DNA from: Alistipes sp.
GTDB lineage: Bacteria > Bacteroidota > Bacteroidia > Bacteroidales > Rikenellaceae
NCBI GenBank assembly: GCA_028691095.1
Contig: JAQUZZ010000074.1
Location: 1 to 7,020, forward strand
Direction of reading: 5' to 3'
Length of the DNA: 7,020 nucleotides
Positions 6,476 through 7,020 of this stretch are shown one piece after another. Both the position numbers and the translations under genes were made by a program. Below the pieces are notes generated by a model. The model was given only the letters and a program-made list of their open reading frames with translations, ran no database searches and was not told the DNA's origin. The first letter of the stretch is position 1. The number at the start of each line of letters is the position of its first letter.

Positions 6476-7020
6476 ATGAGAACAACCCCATGGATTATAC
6501 TGAGCGGAGCCTTGTGGCTTGGCGCGTGTACCTCGACTCCGAAACCGACAGAAGTGCTTTTTAACGGCACGGACTTGACCGGATGGACTGCGTATCTGCA
6601 AGATTCGACGGCCGATCCGCAGACGGAGTTTGTGGTACGGGATGGCGTGATCGCGCTCTCCGGAAAATTTGGTTACATCCGCACCGAACGGTCGTATGCC
6701 AACTACCGTTTGCAGGTGGAGTGGCGTTGGCCCGACTCCGCGACCAACAGCGGTATCTTTCTTCAGGTGGCTGAGGATGGGATTTGGCCCAATGGCTATG
6801 AGTGTCAGTTGTGGAATACCCATGCAGGAGACCTTATCAATTCGGGCGGTGCCGATTGTGCCATATACCGCGCCGACACCACACAGATGATCGGGTCCAA
6901 ACGCAATGCCTCCAACGAACAACCGGTCGGAACGTGGAATCAGGCCGAGATCGAGTGCCGTGACCGGACGATTCGGATCTCGATCAATGGCGAATTGCAG
7001 AATGAGATCACCGAGACCTC
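6476..7020 (+). CDS. DUF1080 / 3-keto-disaccharide hydrolase family lipoprotein, 5' part
   Basis: The frame is open from the ATG at 6476 to the window edge, giving 181 complete codons with no stop. Residues 1-17 are a lipoprotein signal with lipobox LGAC, so Cys18 would be lipidated. The mature start TSTPKPTE lacks an acidic cluster of the Bacteroidota surface-export type, so periplasmic placement is as likely as surface exposure. The body matches DUF1080 (PF06439), a concanavalin-like beta-sandwich: FNGTDLTGW (29-37), VRDGVI (54-59), YANYRLQVEWRWP (74-86), NSGIFLQV (91-98), ECQLWNTHAGD (109-119). Family members include hydrolases of 3-keto-glycosides, and many others are uncharacterised carbohydrate-related proteins. 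The C-terminal part is missing only because the window ends. The neighbouring thioesterase gives no hint of substrate. Family assignment is strong; activity is inferred. Confidence 0.9.
   Translation, partial: MRTTPWIILSGALWLGACTSTPKPTEVLFNGTDLTGWTAYLQDSTADPQTEFVVRDGVIALSGKFGYIRTERSYANYRLQVEWRWPDSATNSGIFLQVAEDGIWPNGYECQLWNTHAGDLINSGGADCAIYRADTTQMIGSKRNASNEQPVGTWNQAEIECRDRTIRISINGELQNEITET

Overview
The window looks like chromosomal DNA of a Bacteroidales-type Bacteroidota organism. The support is indirect but consistent. Genes lack clear Shine-Dalgarno sequences, and two divergent copies of TATCTTCG resemble the Bacteroidota -7 element TAnnTTTG. There is also a stand-alone acyl-ACP thioesterase, a TonB-dependent receptor, a multi-PAS histidine kinase and a DUF1080 lipoprotein. 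The genus cannot be fixed from the sequence. No tRNA, rRNA, CRISPR array, transposase or phage gene was seen.

Left half, minus strand (246-4583): a four-PAS membrane-anchored histidine kinase is followed after about 60 bp by a 630-residue TonB-dependent outer-membrane receptor. They probably form a two-gene transcript. The kinase has no receiver domain and no response regulator lies beside it here. The receptor has an intact signal peptide, TonB-box-like segment, plug and barrel, but nothing that fixes its substrate. A perfect 18-bp hairpin lies at the left edge beyond the receptor's 3' end.

Middle (4584-5595): a non-coding stretch ends in a convincing intrinsic terminator that closes a small minus-strand gene. 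That gene encodes an 89-residue secreted peptide very rich in cysteine and lysine, with a C-K-D tandem core encoded by a 9-bp DNA repeat. Its upstream region is shared with the rightward genes and holds the two inverted TATCTTCG boxes, each about 95 bp from its start codon.

Right part, plus strand (5596-7020): a complete double-hotdog acyl-ACP thioesterase with its catalytic residues in place, then after 139 bp the 5' part of a DUF1080 (3-keto-disaccharide hydrolase family) lipoprotein that runs off the right edge.

The least explained element is the Cys/Lys-rich exported peptide. The rest belongs to recognisable families, with some notable architecture and regulatory details.
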